Source of the DNA: Roseburia hominis
Lineage (GTDB): Bacteria > Bacillota > Clostridia > Lachnospirales > Lachnospiraceae
Assembly (NCBI GenBank): GCA_021771815.1
Contig: JAETOE010000019.1
Coordinates: 1 to 64,000, forward strand
Direction: 5' to 3'
Length of the DNA stretch: 64,000 nucleotides
Made by a program: the position numbers and the translations under genes. The notes under the pieces were generated by a model. That model was not told where the DNA came from and did not search any database. It saw nothing but the letters and a program-made list of their open reading frames with translations. Shown here piece after piece: positions 53,670 through 63,007 of this stretch. Positions within the stretch are counted from its first letter, which is position 1. Each line of letters starts with the position of its first letter.

Positions 53670-55979
53670 ATGTTTCGAGAAGATTTTATATGGGGCGTGG
53701 CGAGCAGCGCCTATCAGATAGAGGGAACCGATTCCGCGGACGGCAGAGGAAAAACGGTCTGGGACATGTTCACCGAGGGCGGAAGAGTGTATGAGAACCA
53801 GAATGCATACACAAGCTGCGACCATATGCATCATTACAAAGAGGATATTGCGCTGATGAAGCATCTTGGAATCCACGCGTACCGTTTCTCACTGAACTGG
53901 GCGCGGATTCTGCCGGAGGGCACGGGAAGGGTCAATGAGCAGGCAATCGAAATGTACCGCGACATGATCCTTACAATGAAGGAGAACGGGATCACGCCGT
54001 ATATTACGCTGTTCCACTGGGAGTTCCCGCTTGCGCTCTACGAGCAGGGCGGCTGGATGAACCCGAAGGTCGTGGATTGGTTCGGGGAGTATGCAAAGGT
54101 AGTTGCGGAACGTTTTTCCGATCTGTGCGAGTATTTTATCACGATCAACGAGCCGCAGTGCGTCGTGGGACTGGGACATTTAAGCGGGGTACATGCGCCG
54201 GGCGTGAAGCTTTCCGTTAAGGAGACATTTCTTGTGGCGCATCACCTTCTGATGGCGCACGGGCAGGCGGTCATCAATCTGCGGAAATATGCCGGCCGAA
54301 AGATCAAGGTCGGCTATGCGCCGACAGGCGGCGTGGCGTACCCGTACACAGACAGTCCGGCGGATATCGAGGCGGCGAAGAAGGTATATTTTGGATTTTA
54401 CAATCCGATCGGCAACTGGACGTGGAATGTGTCGTGGTTCTCTGACCCGGTGTTCTTAGGACATTATCCTGCGGAGGGTCTGGAGAAATTTGCGGAATAT
54501 CTGCCCGAAATAAAGGAAGAAGACATGAAGCTGATTTATCAGCCGCTCGATTTCATGGGGCAGAATATTTATAACGGGTATTATGTGCGCGCGGGTGAAA
54601 ACGGGGAGCCTGAGTTTGTGAGCCGTGCGCCGGGATTTCCGAGGACGGGGGCGGACTGGCCGGTGACGCCGGAGGCATTTTATTACGGTATCAAATTTTT
54701 GACGGAGCGTTATCCGCTGCCGCTTTACATCACCGAAAACGGCATGTCCTGCCACGATATCGTAAGCAGTGACGGGCGGGTGCACGATCCGAACCGTATT
54801 ACGTTTCTGGATTCTTACATCGGGGCTATGCAGCGCGCATATGACGAGGGAGCGAATGTGGCGGGCTATTTTCTGTGGACGTTTCTTGACAACTTCGAGT
54901 GGGCGGACGGCTACAGACAGCGGTTCGGCATTGTTCATGTAGATTTTACGAGCCAGAGACGCATCGTGAAGGATTCGGCGTACTGGTACAAAAATATTAT
55001 CAAGACAAACGGAAAGGCATTATCTATGAATCAGACAACGAAAGAAATCTTGTTTTTAAATCCGGTCTGCACCCACAATATCTGGGGCGGCACAAAACTG
55101 CGGGAGCAATTCGGTTATCCCATCGAGGGGGACGATATCGGCGAGTGCTGGGGCATTTCCGCGCATCCGAACGGAGACGGAACCATTCGAAACGGCGTTT
55201 ATGCGGGGATGAAGCTCTCTGCCGTGTGGGAGGAGCACCCGGAAGTATTCGGTAATCTGGATTATGACAGATTTCCGCTCCTTGCGAAGATCATCGACGC
55301 GCGGGACGATCTGAGCATTCAGGTACACCCGGAGGATGCGTATGCGAAGGAACATGAAAACGGTTCCTTCGGCAAGACCGAGTGCTGGTATATCATGGAT
55401 GCGCCGGAAAATGCGACACTTGTAATCGGTCATAACGCAAAGACGAGGGAAGAGCTTTCCGATATGATCCGCGGCGGGCGCTGGAACGATTTCATCCGTG
55501 AGATTCCGGTGAAGAAGGGCGATTTTATCCAGATCGATCCGGGTACGGTGCACGCGATCAAGGGCGGCATCTTAATTTTAGAGACGCAGCAGAACAGCGA
55601 TATCACCTACCGCGTCTACGATTATGACAGGCTTCAGAACGGCAGGCCGAGAGAACTTCATGTGGAGAAGAGCATCGACGTCATTACCGTACCGGCGAAG
55701 TCGGTGGAAGATTCCGTAAAGTCGGTGCAGGGGCTTCCTAAGAATCAGTTAAACGAGCTGTATTCCTGCAGCTATTACGATATTTTTAAACTGGACGTTG
55801 CAGGAGAAGCGTCGTTTGAACAGAAATATCCGTTTATGCTTATGTCGGTGATAGAGGGAAGCGGTATCGTGAACGGACAGCCGGTGAAGAAGGGCGATCA
55901 TTTTATCCTGCCGTGCGGTTTCGGGAAGGCAGAGTTTACCGGAGAGATGAGCGTGATCGCATCGACTGTGACTGCGTAA
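53670..55979 (+). CDS. GH1 beta-glycosidase fused to mannose-6-phosphate isomerase
   Basis: This 769-residue two-enzyme protein starts with a complete GH1 beta-glucosidase-like domain (about 1-450; acid/base Glu161 in INEPQC, nucleophile Glu356 in TENGMS). From Met453 it continues with a class I zinc mannose-6-phosphate isomerase (QVHPEDAYAKEHE, GKTECWYI, GTVHAIKGGILILETQQNSD). The first half could remove glucose from glucomannan oligosaccharides, while the second makes fructose-6-phosphate. GGAAAGG lies 8 nt before the ATG of Met453 (55026), so the isomerase may also be made alone. The frame is open throughout. A natural fusion is the simplest reading, but a lost stop codon cannot be excluded. 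Confidence 0.9.
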   Translation: MFREDFIWGVASSAYQIEGTDSADGRGKTVWDMFTEGGRVYENQNAYTSCDHMHHYKEDIALMKHLGIHAYRFSLNWARILPEGTGRVNEQAIEMYRDMILTMKENGITPYITLFHWEFPLALYEQGGWMNPKVVDWFGEYAKVVAERFSDLCEYFITINEPQCVVGLGHLSGVHAPGVKLSVKETFLVAHHLLMAHGQAVINLRKYAGRKIKVGYAPTGGVAYPYTDSPADIEAAKKVYFGFYNPIGNWTWNVSWFSDPVFLGHYPAEGLEKFAEYLPEIKEEDMKLIYQPLDFMGQNIYNGYYVRAGENGEPEFVSRAPGFPRTGADWPVTPEAFYYGIKFLTERYPLPLYITENGMSCHDIVSSDGRVHDPNRITFLDSYIGAMQRAYDEGANVAGYFLWTFLDNFEWADGYRQRFGIVHVDFTSQRRIVKDSAYWYKNIIKTNGKALSMNQTTKEILFLNPVCTHNIWGGTKLREQFGYPIEGDDIGECWGISAHPNGDGTIRNGVYAGMKLSAVWEEHPEVFGNLDYDRFPLLAKIIDARDDLSIQVHPEDAYAKEHENGSFGKTECWYIMDAPENATLVIGHNAKTREELSDMIRGGRWNDFIREIPVKKGDFIQIDPGTVHAIKGGILILETQQNSDITYRVYDYDRLQNGRPRELHVEKSIDVITVPAKSVEDSVKSVQGLPKNQLNELYSCSYYDIFKLDVAGEASFEQKYPFMLMSVIEGSGIVNGQPVKKGDHFILPCGFGKAEFTGEMSVIASTVTA

Positions 55980-56032
55980 TCGGCGGAATATGCCGGAAAA
56001 TGAAAAATAGTCTTTAGCTTGTCAAAAAGATT

Positions 56033-56041
56033 TGCTATAAT
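56033..56041 (+). promoter_or_regulatory. Extended -10 promoter of the GH3 gene
   Basis: TGCTATAAT lies 38 bp before the start codon. No consensus -35 is found at 16-18 bp. The same extended -10 occurs at several other genes in the window. Confidence 0.45.
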
Positions 56042-56078
56042 CAGACCATAGAGAATACAAAGTGGAAAGAGGAAGCAT

Positions 56079-57383
56079 ATGGATCAGGAAGAGAGACGAC
56101 AGAGAAGACAAAAGGATACGAAGAATGCGACGATTATTTTTGTCGCATTCTTGTTGATTGTACTGCTGCTCGTGGCAGGCGCCGTGTTTGTTGTCGGCAA
56201 GTACGTGATAGGGGACCAGCAGGGGGAGCCTAAGGAGACGGAGCCCGGGACACAGGCGACAGAGACGGTGCCTGTGCCTGTGACAGAGGTTTCCGAAGCC
56301 CCGGTCGTCCCGGCGGTGGATCAGACGATACAGCAGGCAGCGGAGATCGTGGCGGGCATGACGCTGGAGGATAAGATCGCGCAGATGTTCGTCATCACCC
56401 CGGACGCTTTGACGGGCTATAACGGTGTGACGGCAGCGGGAGACACGACGAAGACGGCGTATCAGGAACGCCCGGTCGGAGGCATTATTTACATGTCTGA
56501 TAATCTGACCGACAGGGAACAGACGGCGGCGATGCTTGACAATATGCAGGCGATTGCCAGGGAGCGCACAGGGCTTCCGCTGTTTTTGTGCGTGGATGAG
56601 GAGGGCGGCAGCGTCGCGCGGATCGCGTCCACCCCTGCATTTGAGATAGAAAATGTAGGAGATATGAGTGCGGTCGGCGAGAGCGGCGATCCAGGGAACG
56701 CTTATAATGCCGGAAATACAATCGGGATGTATCTTGCAGAGCTGGGCTTTAACGTAGATTTTGCCCCGGTGGCGGATGTGCTGACGAATGCGGATAACAC
56801 GGCGATCGGCGACCGCTCGTTCGGTTCGGACGCACAGACAGTCGCTTCGATGGTGACGGCGGAGTTAGACGGGCTTTCCGCGGCGGGCGTCTATGGAACA
56901 GTGAAGCATTTTCCGGGACACGGCGGTACGACGGGGGATTCCCACGATGGAGCAGTGACGACGGAGCGGACGCTTGAGGAGCTTATGGCGGAGGAACTTG
57001 TACCATTCCAGAGCGCGGTCGATGCGGGGGTTACGTTTGTGATGGTCGGACATATTTCCGTGCCGAATGTGACGGGCGATAACACGCCGTCCTCTTTGTC
57101 TGAGATGATGATTACTGATGTGCTGCGCACGCAGATGGGATATGACGGCATCGTCATTACGGATGCCATGAATATGAAAGCAATTACCGGCCACTACAAT
57201 TCCGATAAAGCTGCGGTACTCGCGGTGACGGCGGGAGCGGATGTCATTCTGATGCCGGCGGATTATGCATCGGCATACAACGGACTGCTTAAGGCAGTGC
57301 AGGACGGTACGATCACGGAAGAACGGATTGATGAATCCGTCAACCGGATCGTACGTGCCAAGCTTTTGATGGAACAGCAGTAA
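56079..57383 (+). CDS. Membrane-anchored GH3 beta-N-acetylhexosaminidase-like protein
   Basis: This 434-residue GH3 protein has one N-terminal membrane helix (about 20-42), a Thr/Pro/Val-rich spacer and a catalytic barrel outside the membrane. The NagZ signature KHFPGHGGTTGDSH contains the histidine that with Asp acts as general acid/base (about His281), and the nucleophile is about Asp362 in ITDAMNM. NagZ-type enzymes release N-acetylglucosamine from peptidoglycan fragments. Anchored versions in Firmicutes act at the cell surface. It is not obviously part of the mannan pathway and faces a chemoreceptor gene 2 bp away. Confidence 0.92.
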   Translation: MDQEERRQRRQKDTKNATIIFVAFLLIVLLLVAGAVFVVGKYVIGDQQGEPKETEPGTQATETVPVPVTEVSEAPVVPAVDQTIQQAAEIVAGMTLEDKIAQMFVITPDALTGYNGVTAAGDTTKTAYQERPVGGIIYMSDNLTDREQTAAMLDNMQAIARERTGLPLFLCVDEEGGSVARIASTPAFEIENVGDMSAVGESGDPGNAYNAGNTIGMYLAELGFNVDFAPVADVLTNADNTAIGDRSFGSDAQTVASMVTAELDGLSAAGVYGTVKHFPGHGGTTGDSHDGAVTTERTLEELMAEELVPFQSAVDAGVTFVMVGHISVPNVTGDNTPSSLSEMMITDVLRTQMGYDGIVITDAMNMKAITGHYNSDKAAVLAVTAGADVILMPADYASAYNGLLKAVQDGTITEERIDESVNRIVRAKLLMEQQ

Positions 57384-57385
57384 GA

Positions 57386-59416
57386 CTATTCACATTGGAA
57401 CTGCGCCAGCTTTTCGTTCAACTGGTTGCTGTAGAGAACGATTTCCTCGGATAAGGACATCAGGTTGTTCGTGATGTCCGCCTGGCGGCTGGTCGTTTCC
57501 GTAACTTCATAAGTAGATGCAGAGGTTTCCTCTACTCCGGCGGACAGATCGTTCATGGAGGAGAGGATTTTCTCTTTCTGGGAAACCATCGCATTGTTTT
57601 TCTGTTCGACTTCGCGCAGAAGCTGATGGAGCGCATCCACATCTTCGTAAATATCGTGGAAGGAGCGCGATGTTTCCTCAACGTGCGTCTGCTGCGTCGT
57701 CATGGCGGCATTCACATCGTCAACGGCGCGTACCGTATCGGAAATCTTATTCTGCATGGTCTGGATGATCTCGCGTATATCGGCGGTCGCATTCTGGGAC
57801 TGCTCGGCGAGATTGCGGATCTCATCGGCGACTACGGCGAAGCCGCGCCCGGCGTCCCCGGCTCTCGCTGCCTCGATCGATGCGTTTAAGGCAAGCAGGT
57901 TGGTCTGGTCGGAAATTGAGTTAATCAGACCGATGATATCCTCAATTTCGTGTGAACTTGTATCTACATTGTGAATGCTGGTATTAATCTCTTCTGTGGC
58001 GCGGATGCTCTCGTTGGCGCTGTTCACCAGATCATTTACCGTGCCAAGGCCGCTGTTCGACCGCTCCTTTAAGGTGCTGCAGGAGGTTTCCATCGTGTTC
58101 ACCAGAGTAGAAACGGCTTCAATGTGTTCGGAGAGGTCGTTCGTCTTTTCTACAACGTCGTTTGTCGAAGCCGCCTGTTCTTCGGAGACAGCGGCTACCT
58201 GCTCCATCGTCTCTGAAATATTTGACGAGGAGAGATTTAACTTCTCAAAGGATTCTTTAAGTTCTGTATTTCGTGTAAGGAGTTTGCCGAGCGTCTGTTT
58301 GGTATCCCCCAGTATCGTAGAGAAATCAAGTATCATGCGGTTGTAGGAATCGCCGATAACGTCCAGCTCGTCCATTTTCTGCGTGTCGTTGTGCTTTAGC
58401 GCGACGGAGTTGGTGAGGTTTCCGCTTCCGGCAAGGTACATAACGTCCTTGATGCGGTAGAGCCGCCGGACGATCCAGGCTGTCATCTGCCAGGCGACAA
58501 GAACGCTGATTAAGATGACAAGCAGCGTGATGACGGCGAGGACGATAATACTGTGCGTTGTCACATCGTTGTGCTCGTCGCTGCTGATAAGGCTCACCAT
58601 CCGCCAGTTCGTCCGCGGAACGCAGCATGCTTTGTAGAAATATGTACCGCCGTTGATGTCGATGCTGCCCTGCATGTCGTCCGTCTTCCCTGCAATGTCA
58701 AGGAGCACAGGGTTGTCCGTTTTCGTGTGGACGCGGCTCATGTCCATGTGATCGGAGAGAAGCACGCCGTCGGGCGAAAGCAGCAGGGAATAGCCGGTCG
58801 AACTGAATTCGCGCTCGCAGAAATACTGGGAAATATCGCCGAAATTGATATTCATGCCGATAACGCCGAGGATATTTCCTTTGTCGTCGCAGACAGTGCG
58901 ATATTCGGACAGTGTGATCAGACCCGTGAGCTTATCCTCGTAAGGACCGACCCAGACGGATTCGTTTTCCTTGGCGAGCTCATAGTACTCATCCTCGATG
59001 ACGGAGGTCATGCCAAGGCTTTTGTAATCGACGGAGGGTACGGAGAGATTGTCTCCCGCCTCGGAGCGGAATACAGTTCCTGTGATGACGTCGTTTGCGC
59101 CCTTAAGGCCGCTCAAGAGTCCCAGCGTATTGGTGAAATCCCCGGTCTTTAATTCGCGCTGGATGATTCCCGTCATGCTCATGGTAGTCATGCGGTATTC
59201 GATGCCCCAGAAATAAGTATCCAGAGACTGCAGCGCCGTCTGGAAGCCGTTTTCCAGGTCGGTCTGGATGACCGAATTTCCATAGTCACTGATGTTTTTG
59301 GTTGCAGCGAAGCTGCTTGCAAGCTGGCCGAACAGAATCAAAGGAATCAGAATCCCAAGTAGCATTCTTTTGATGGAGCGTCCGCTTGTTACGTGAGAAT
59401 TGATCGTAGTTTCCAT
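57386..59416 (-). CDS. Methyl-accepting chemotaxis protein
   Basis: This 676-residue chemoreceptor has membrane helices at about 18-38 and 290-312 around a double Cache-type sensor domain ([29 protein letters not shown]), followed by a HAMP segment and a signalling domain with the tip [20 protein letters not shown]. It differs from the receptor in the mannan locus in sensor sequence. Ligand unknown. The ATG at 59416 has AGAGGAAAC upstream and is preferred over the one at 59434. The gene stands alone on the minus strand. Confidence 0.92.
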   Translation of the reverse strand: METTINSHVTSGRSIKRMLLGILIPLILFGQLASSFAATKNISDYGNSVIQTDLENGFQTALQSLDTYFWGIEYRMTTMSMTGIIQRELKTGDFTNTLGLLSGLKGANDVITGTVFRSEAGDNLSVPSVDYKSLGMTSVIEDEYYELAKENESVWVGPYEDKLTGLITLSEYRTVCDDKGNILGVIGMNINFGDISQYFCEREFSSTGYSLLLSPDGVLLSDHMDMSRVHTKTDNPVLLDIAGKTDDMQGSIDINGGTYFYKACCVPRTNWRMVSLISSDEHNDVTTHSIIVLAVITLLVILISVLVAWQMTAWIVRRLYRIKDVMYLAGSGNLTNSVALKHNDTQKMDELDVIGDSYNRMILDFSTILGDTKQTLGKLLTRNTELKESFEKLNLSSSNISETMEQVAAVSEEQAASTNDVVEKTNDLSEHIEAVSTLVNTMETSCSTLKERSNSGLGTVNDLVNSANESIRATEEINTSIHNVDTSSHEIEDIIGLINSISDQTNLLALNASIEAARAGDAGRGFAVVADEIRNLAEQSQNATADIREIIQTMQNKISDTVRAVDDVNAAMTTQQTHVEETSRSFHDIYEDVDALHQLLREVEQKNNAMVSQKEKILSSMNDLSAGVEETSASTYEVTETTSRQADITNNLMSLSEEIVLYSNQLNEKLAQFQCE

Positions 59417-59524
59417 GATGTTTCCTCTTTTCATAAAAATATTCTAACTATAGTATAGAGAGAGAATCGGCAAAATGAAATTGACGGAATCAGTATTTTT
59501 TGTCAAATTTTGTCGGATTTCCCG

Positions 59525-59559
59525 AAAAAAAAAGCCCTGCGGCAAGCCTGCCGCAGGGC
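59525..59559 (-). terminator. Terminator of the AIM24 gene
   Basis: On the minus strand GCCCTGCGGCA and TGCCGCAGGGC pair perfectly around a 4-nt loop, followed by nine T. It lies 16 bp after the gene end. Confidence 0.93.
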
Positions 59560-59574
59560 AAGAAATATCAATAT

Positions 59575-60333
59575 TTACAGCGGAGACATTAAGATCTTAC
59601 CGGTTCCGCGGAAGACATTGACAAGACCTTCGCCGGATACGGCGGAGCCGAGCAGACTCTTGCTGGAACGCTCTACCGTGAACTGAAGCGAATTGCTCCA
59701 TGCGATCGCCATGTTGCCGTCGATCTTGATCTCATCGTTCTCAACCTCGAATACGATCAGTTCCTCCATTGGAACGGGGCTTTCTAAGACCGCAAGACCG
59801 CTTCCGCTTAAGCAGAGATTGAAAAGCCCCTCGCCGCCGAGCGCCGCGGAGGAGAGATTGTTTCTTGCAACGATATTCTGCTTAATTCTGCCGTCGCAGG
59901 CAAGGAATAAGCCGTCCTCTAAGACAAGACCGCCCCATTCCTCAACGTTCATTAAGAGGATGTGCTTGTAGGTCGGCTCTAACATCAGGAGACCGTAGCC
60001 GTTGTACTCCGGCTTTGCGACAGATTCTTTCGTTACCTTCGCGGAGATGGCTTTACCGAGGAAATCACCCACGCCTTTCACACCGGAGCCCATCTGGATA
60101 TTGCCGCCGATCCACTGCATAGCGCCCGCCTGTAAGATCCACGGTGTGCCGTTCAACTCGATCAAGACCTGACGCTGGCGCAGATTCATCTCGGACGCAT
60201 AGTAAGCGGCGATCGCCGTCTGCGGCGTCACGCTTAAGTCGCGCTGGTACTCGAATACCTTTACGTTGCCCGAAGCAGCGATCTGCTTCATGTTCGGGTT
60301 GTCAAATAAGTTTTTGCATCGAAACATTTTCAT
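59575..60333 (-). CDS. AIM24 family protein
   Basis: This 252-residue protein belongs to the AIM24/TspA-like family of beta-rich proteins whose bacterial role is not established. Features are the N-terminal FEYQRDLSVTPQTAIAAYYA, the Gly-rich middle GGNIQMGSGVKGVGDFLGKA, and GGEGLFNLCLSGSGLAVLES near the C-terminus. No signal peptide or membrane helix is seen. It stands alone with its own terminator. The 289 bp between it and the GH2 gene hold divergent control elements. Confidence 0.88.
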   Translation of the reverse strand: MKMFRCKNLFDNPNMKQIAASGNVKVFEYQRDLSVTPQTAIAAYYASEMNLRQRQVLIELNGTPWILQAGAMQWIGGNIQMGSGVKGVGDFLGKAISAKVTKESVAKPEYNGYGLLMLEPTYKHILLMNVEEWGGLVLEDGLFLACDGRIKQNIVARNNLSSAALGGEGLFNLCLSGSGLAVLESPVPMEELIVFEVENDEIKIDGNMAIAWSNSLQFTVERSSKSLLGSAVSGEGLVNVFRGTGKILMSPL

Positions 60334-60478
60334 ACCTTCCTTTGTGAGTATTTGGATGCCGCGGATTCCCTGCGGCGCAGAGAAGCGGACAAGCCGGAAA
60401 CCTTATATTTTCAGTATATAGAAGGGGCGGCGAAAACGCAATTTGAATCTGACTTAACAATGTAAATTTTTGAATTAT

Positions 60479-60565
60479 ATTTTCATGAAAATGGAAGTAC
60501 AACAAAAATTGTACCAATTTTGCTAAAAAATATCTAAAGATTTATGAGGGGCTTTATGTTAAGAT
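60479..60565 (+). promoter_or_regulatory. Operator-like palindromes and -10 before the GH2 gene
   Basis: ATTTTCATGAAAAT (60479-60492) is a perfect 14-bp palindrome. GTACAA and TTGTAC (60497-60502 and 60509-60514) form a second inverted repeat. An extended -10, TGTTAAGAT, lies at 60557-60565 without a clear -35. These are plausible regulator sites for the GH2 gene; the AraC-type gene at the window end is a candidate regulator. Confidence 0.38.
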
Positions 60566-60622
60566 ACAGTCATCACAACGAAGAAACGAAATCTGACTGA
60601 TTGTTATGGAGGGATGCGACGC

Positions 60623-62890
60623 ATGAGAGAAGTAATCAATTTTAACACGAAATGGGCATTTACCAAGGAGGCATCGGAAGTACCGAAGGAGATGCCTAAG
60701 AAGTGGTACTGGGTAACGCTTCCGCATTGCTGGAATGAGATCGACGGGCAGGACGGCGGCAACGACTATTACCGCGGTACCTGCTATTATGCGAAGGAGC
60801 TCGCCAGGAGAGATCTGCCGGAGGCAGACCGCTATTATCTGGAACTTCGCGGAGCGAATTCTTCCGCGGACGTTTATGTCAATGGAAAGAAGCTTGCGCA
60901 CCATGACGGCGGTTATTCGACCTGGCGTGTGGATATGACGGAGAGTCTTGCGGAAGAGAACCTGATCGTCGTTGCGGTGGACAACAGCGCAAATGACACG
61001 GTATATCCGCAGAATGCAGACTTTACGTTCTACGGCGGAATCTACCGCAACGTCAATATTATCGCAGTGAGCGAGTCGCATTTCGATCTGGACTATTACG
61101 GCGGACCGGGCATCCGCGTGACGCCGGAGATCAAGGATTCCGATGCGAAGGTGGAGATCGAGGTCTACCTTACAAATGCAAAGGCAGGGCAGACGCTTGT
61201 ATATACGATCCGTGACGCCGAGGGAAATGCTGTAGGCGAAGTAAAGAGCGGTGCAGAAGCTACGAAGGCAGTGATGGAGATTCCTTCCGTACATCTGTGG
61301 AATGGTAGAAAGGATCCGTACCTCTATACGGCAGAGGTTTCCCTTGTGGACGGAGAGAATGTACTTGATGCGGTTTCCACGCGTTTTGGCTGCCGTACCT
61401 TTGAAATCGATCCGGAGCGTGGATTTATCTTAAACGGCAAGGATTACCCGCTGCGCGGCGTATCACGCCATCAGGACAGATGGGGCAGAGGAAATGCACT
61501 TCTGCCGGAGCACCACAGAGAGGATATAGAGCTGATCTGTGAGCTTGGCGCTACGACGATCCGTCTCGCTCACTACCAGCACGACCAGTATTTTTATGAT
61601 CTGTGTGACGAGAAAGGGCTTGTGATCTGGGCTGAGATCCCGTATATTTCTTCTCATATGCCGGGCGGCAGAGAGAATACGATTTCCCAGATGAAGGAGC
61701 TTGTAGTACAGAATTATAATCATCCGAGCATTGTAGTATGGGGATTGTCCAACGAGATTACGATGACAGGAAGCTCTACGCCGGATCTGTTGGAGAACCA
61801 TAATATCTTAAACGACATGGTACACGAAATGGACAAGACCAGATTGACCACAATGGCAGTCGTGTCCATGTGCGATATCCATGATCCGTATATTCAGATC
61901 CCCGATACTGTATCTTACAACCATTACTTCGGCTGGTACGGCGGAGATACCTCGATGAACGGTCCATGGTTTGACAACTTCCACAAGGAGTTCCCGAATA
62001 TCCCGATCGGCGTCAGCGAGTATGGCTGCGAGGCGCTGAACTGGCATACCTCCGACCCCAAGCAGGGCGACTACACCGAGGAATATCAGGCATATTACCA
62101 TGAGGAGCTCATTAAGCAGCTCTACACCAGACCGTATCTGTGGGCGACTCACGTATGGAATATGTTCGATTTCGGCGCGGATGCGAGAAATGAGGGCGGC
62201 GAGAACGGACAGAACCACAAGGGACTTGTAACCTTCGACCGCAAATATAAGAAAGATTCCTTCTATGCATACAAGGCATGGCTGTCCGACGATCCGTTCG
62301 TTCATCTCTGCGGCAAACGCTATGTGGATCGTGTGGAAGATACGACAAAGGTTACGGTATACTCGAATCTCCCGGAGGTCGAGCTGTTTGCAAACGGCAA
62401 GAGCCTTGGCAAGAAGACGGCGGAGGATCATTTCTTCTACTTTGATGTGCCGAATGCAGGAGAGACAACGCTTGTTGCCGTGGCAGGAGAGTGCAGGGAT
62501 GAGAGTCATATCCGCAAGGTGGATACGTTCAATGAAGAGTACCGCATGAAAGAGAAGGGCGCGATCTTAAACTGGTTCGACATTACGACGCCTGAGGGGT
62601 ACTACTCTCTCAATGATAAGCTTTCGGATATCATGAAGTCCGAAGACGGAAAGAATCTCTTCATGGGCCTGATGGCTAAGATGATGGGCGATCCGGCGAA
62701 TAAGGAAAATGACGGAAATCCTGCAGGAGCGGCGATGGCGAATCCCAAGATGATCGAGATGATGGGAGGATTTACAATCGTTCGTCTTATGGGTCTGCTC
62801 GGCGCGGCAGGTTCGAAGACAGAAGTGACAAAAGAGCAGCTTCTTGAACTGAATGCGCAGCTTAATCAGATTAAGAGAGTCGATTGCTAA
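60623..62890 (+). CDS. Glycoside hydrolase family 2 (beta-galactosidase-like)
   Basis: This 755-residue GH2 enzyme has the usual jelly-roll (about 1-180), beta-sandwich and TIM-barrel domains. The acid/base is Glu378 in GLSNEITM and the nucleophile is Glu466 in GVSEYGCEAL. There is no signal peptide. The most likely activity is beta-galactosidase, with beta-glucuronidase or beta-mannosidase as alternatives I cannot exclude. A helical, Met-rich C-terminal region (about 640-755; FMGLMAKMMGDP, MIEMMGGFTIVRLMG) follows the canonical fold. The ATG at 60623 is chosen because GGAGGG directly touches the ATG at 60614. A strong terminator follows. Confidence 0.92.
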   Translation: MREVINFNTKWAFTKEASEVPKEMPKKWYWVTLPHCWNEIDGQDGGNDYYRGTCYYAKELARRDLPEADRYYLELRGANSSADVYVNGKKLAHHDGGYSTWRVDMTESLAEENLIVVAVDNSANDTVYPQNADFTFYGGIYRNVNIIAVSESHFDLDYYGGPGIRVTPEIKDSDAKVEIEVYLTNAKAGQTLVYTIRDAEGNAVGEVKSGAEATKAVMEIPSVHLWNGRKDPYLYTAEVSLVDGENVLDAVSTRFGCRTFEIDPERGFILNGKDYPLRGVSRHQDRWGRGNALLPEHHREDIELICELGATTIRLAHYQHDQYFYDLCDEKGLVIWAEIPYISSHMPGGRENTISQMKELVVQNYNHPSIVVWGLSNEITMTGSSTPDLLENHNILNDMVHEMDKTRLTTMAVVSMCDIHDPYIQIPDTVSYNHYFGWYGGDTSMNGPWFDNFHKEFPNIPIGVSEYGCEALNWHTSDPKQGDYTEEYQAYYHEELIKQLYTRPYLWATHVWNMFDFGADARNEGGENGQNHKGLVTFDRKYKKDSFYAYKAWLSDDPFVHLCGKRYVDRVEDTTKVTVYSNLPEVELFANGKSLGKKTAEDHFFYFDVPNAGETTLVAVAGECRDESHIRKVDTFNEEYRMKEKGAILNWFDITTPEGYYSLNDKLSDIMKSEDGKNLFMGLMAKMMGDPANKENDGNPAGAAMANPKMIEMMGGFTIVRLMGLLGAAGSKTEVTKEQLLELNAQLNQIKRVDC

Positions 62891-62940
62891 AGAGATAAGC
62901 TTACGGTTTGTTCGATACGGAAAGACGGGAAGATAACGGG

Positions 62941-62980
62941 CACGCCCGGATGTGCAGATTGCATATCCGGGCGTGTTTTT
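62941..62980 (+). terminator. Terminator after the GH2 gene
   Basis: CACGCCCGGAT and ATCCGGGCGTG pair perfectly and are followed by five T. It also separates the gene from the convergent AraC-type gene. Confidence 0.92.
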
Positions 62981-63007
62981 AGCGTGCCGATGTGCCGCGG
63001 ATATGCG

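Noticed and set aside
58553-59152. Plus-strand open frame of 199 codons within the second chemoreceptor gene
   Set aside because: It is antisense to a clearly conserved chemoreceptor and shows no family features.
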